Below are positions 31,346 to 32,216 of a DNA stretch of 32,216 nucleotides, piece after piece. The stretch covers positions 1 to 32,216 of the forward strand of contig CAKZJM010000322.1 of NCBI GenBank assembly GCA_936943315.1, in the 5' to 3' direction. The position numbers were made by a program, and so were the translations under genes. Below the pieces are notes generated by a model that was given only the letters and a program-made list of their open reading frames with translations, did not search any database and was not told the DNA's origin. Position 1 is the stretch's first letter. Each line of letters opens with the position of its first letter. This DNA comes from an uncultured Methylophilus sp. GTDB lineage: Bacteria > Pseudomonadota > Gammaproteobacteria > Burkholderiales > Methylophilaceae.

Positions 31346-32216
31346 ATGTCTAATCCAAGGTCGATGACACTGAGTGAAATGGCCGCGCGCTGGTACCTGC
31401 GCATGCGCGAACACGCCCACAACCCGCGCGCCAGTGAACATCATGCCTTTGAGCAGTGGCTGGCCGATGATCCCCGCCATAGCGCCGAATATGACAGTAT
31501 CGCCCGCGCCATGCAGCAACTGGATTCTCCCGAAGGCCTCTCGAGACTGGCTGAAGCCGCCGAGCAGCAAGCTTTTTTGGCGAACGAAGCGCGCAGAAAA
31601 ACAAAACAGCGCCGCCTGGCGCAACTTATGGTGGTTTGCTTTATTTGCGTGGCCGGGTTCTTCTCACATCAGCAATACCAGGTCTGGCAGGCCAAGCCCA
31701 CCATGCAAATGGCTGCGCAAAACCCCGTCGGCCAAATTGTCACCAAAACGCTGGATGACGGCACCAAAGTCACCCTCAGTGCCAAGAGTGACATGGAAAT
31801 CACCTATTACCGCCATCAGCGCCATGTCTTGCTCAAAGAAGGCGAAGCCATTTTTGAGGTGACCAAAGACCCTGACCGACCCTTTGTGGTTGAGACCAAC
31901 ACCGCAAAAATCACCGTTCTGGGTACCCGCTTTGCTGTCAATCGGCTAGAAAATCTGGTGCGCGTCAGTGTCGACCATGGCCGCGTCAGAGTAGAGCCAA
32001 CCCTGGAGACTAGTGCTGAGGCCGACCATGCGCCTGATGCTGCAACGGCTGACAACCCGCTGATCACCTCCAGAGAAATCACCAACGGCCAGGTGGTAGA
32101 AGTGTATCCCAATCATGCAATGGTACTGGTCAACCGGCCAGCCTCTGACGCCTTTGCCTTCCTCAACGGCAGGCTGGTGTTCGACCGTGCCGATATCAAC
32201 GAGGGGGCTTATACGG
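31346..32216 (+). CDS. FecR-type anti-sigma/sigma regulator (cut by window end)
   Basis: A FecR-like transmembrane regulator of which 290 codons are visible; the frame runs off the window. The N-terminal DUF4880 domain (about 10-55, AARWYLRMREHAHNPRASEH and EQWLADDPRHSAEYD) lies in the cytoplasm and contacts the sigma factor. One membrane helix follows at about 91-107. The periplasmic FecR domain (from about 115) contains FEVTKDPDRPFVVETN and VLGTRFAVN. It would receive the signal from a TonB-dependent receptor, expected next. The start is either the ATG at 31346 or the ATG at 31364, the latter with AAGG three bases before it; 31346 is chosen because it gives the longer N-terminus. Confidence 0.9.
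   Translation, partial: MSNPRSMTLSEMAARWYLRMREHAHNPRASEHHAFEQWLADDPRHSAEYDSIARAMQQLDSPEGLSRLAEAAEQQAFLANEARRKTKQRRLAQLMVVCFICVAGFFSHQQYQVWQAKPTMQMAAQNPVGQIVTKTLDDGTKVTLSAKSDMEITYYRHQRHVLLKEGEAIFEVTKDPDRPFVVETNTAKITVLGTRFAVNRLENLVRVSVDHGRVRVEPTLETSAEADHAPDAATADNPLITSREITNGQVVEVYPNHAMVLVNRPASDAFAFLNGRLVFDRADINEGAYT

Noticed and set aside
31374..31862. 162-codon plus-strand frame overlapping the FecR-like gene
   Set aside because: Out of frame with the clear FecR sequence starting at 31346; composition is that of a shadow.

Overview
The window (32,216 bp) looks like chromosomal DNA of a betaproteobacterium, most likely a methylotroph of the Methylophilaceae. This assignment is inferred from the overall look of the proteins, the molybdopterin formate dehydrogenase-like gene and the sigma54/NtrC-type nitrogen control. 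No rRNA, tRNA, CRISPR array, insertion sequence or prophage is visible. The first ~600 bp are clearly more AT-rich than the rest and hold one orphan gene.

Region 1 (784-7878, all minus strand) is a ureide nitrogen-scavenging cluster. A GntR/FCD regulator is followed by atzG-atzE-atzH (1-carboxybiuret hydrolase and its partner protein). A second operon holds a biuret-hydrolase-like cysteine hydrolase, an NCS2 permease and an allophanate hydrolase split into two genes (amidase domain and C-terminal domain). There is no cyanuric acid hydrolase (AtzD) in the window, so the entry substrate is open. Both operons carry a sigma54 -24/-12 promoter with the same GntR-like palindrome (TGTATACA) over the predicted start site. 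The biuret-hydrolase operon also has two NtrC-like sites 20 bp apart, about 130 and 150 bp upstream. The sequence thus suggests general nitrogen control plus substrate-specific repression.

Region 2 (7961-14309, minus) is the complete four-gene ligase-associated DNA-repair module, tightly overlapped: metallo-beta-lactamase exonuclease, ATP-dependent DNA ligase, Lhr-like DExH helicase and PdeM phosphoesterase. A 31-codon small ORF sits exactly between helicase and pdeM, overlapping both.

Region 3 (14310-19503) holds an FdhF/YdeP-type molybdopterin oxidoreductase (formate dehydrogenase candidate) overlapped by a small winged-helix protein, then a MocR-type regulator and a convergent PhnB-like VOC protein. 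The oxidoreductase leader contains a strong intrinsic terminator with a promoter just before it.

Region 4 (19792-30433) is a signalling block centred on phosphorelay and cyclic-di-GMP: a CHASE3-PAS-GAF hybrid kinase with two receiver domains, an overlapping DivK-like receiver, an HD-GYP response regulator, two 638-residue membrane GGDEF-EAL paralogues, and between them a REC-EAL protein with unusual receiver and EAL motifs.

Region 5 (30434-32216) is the start of an iron-uptake signalling set: a Fur-box-like site, a FecI-type ECF sigma factor and a FecR-type anti-sigma factor cut by the window end; a TonB-dependent receptor would be expected just beyond.
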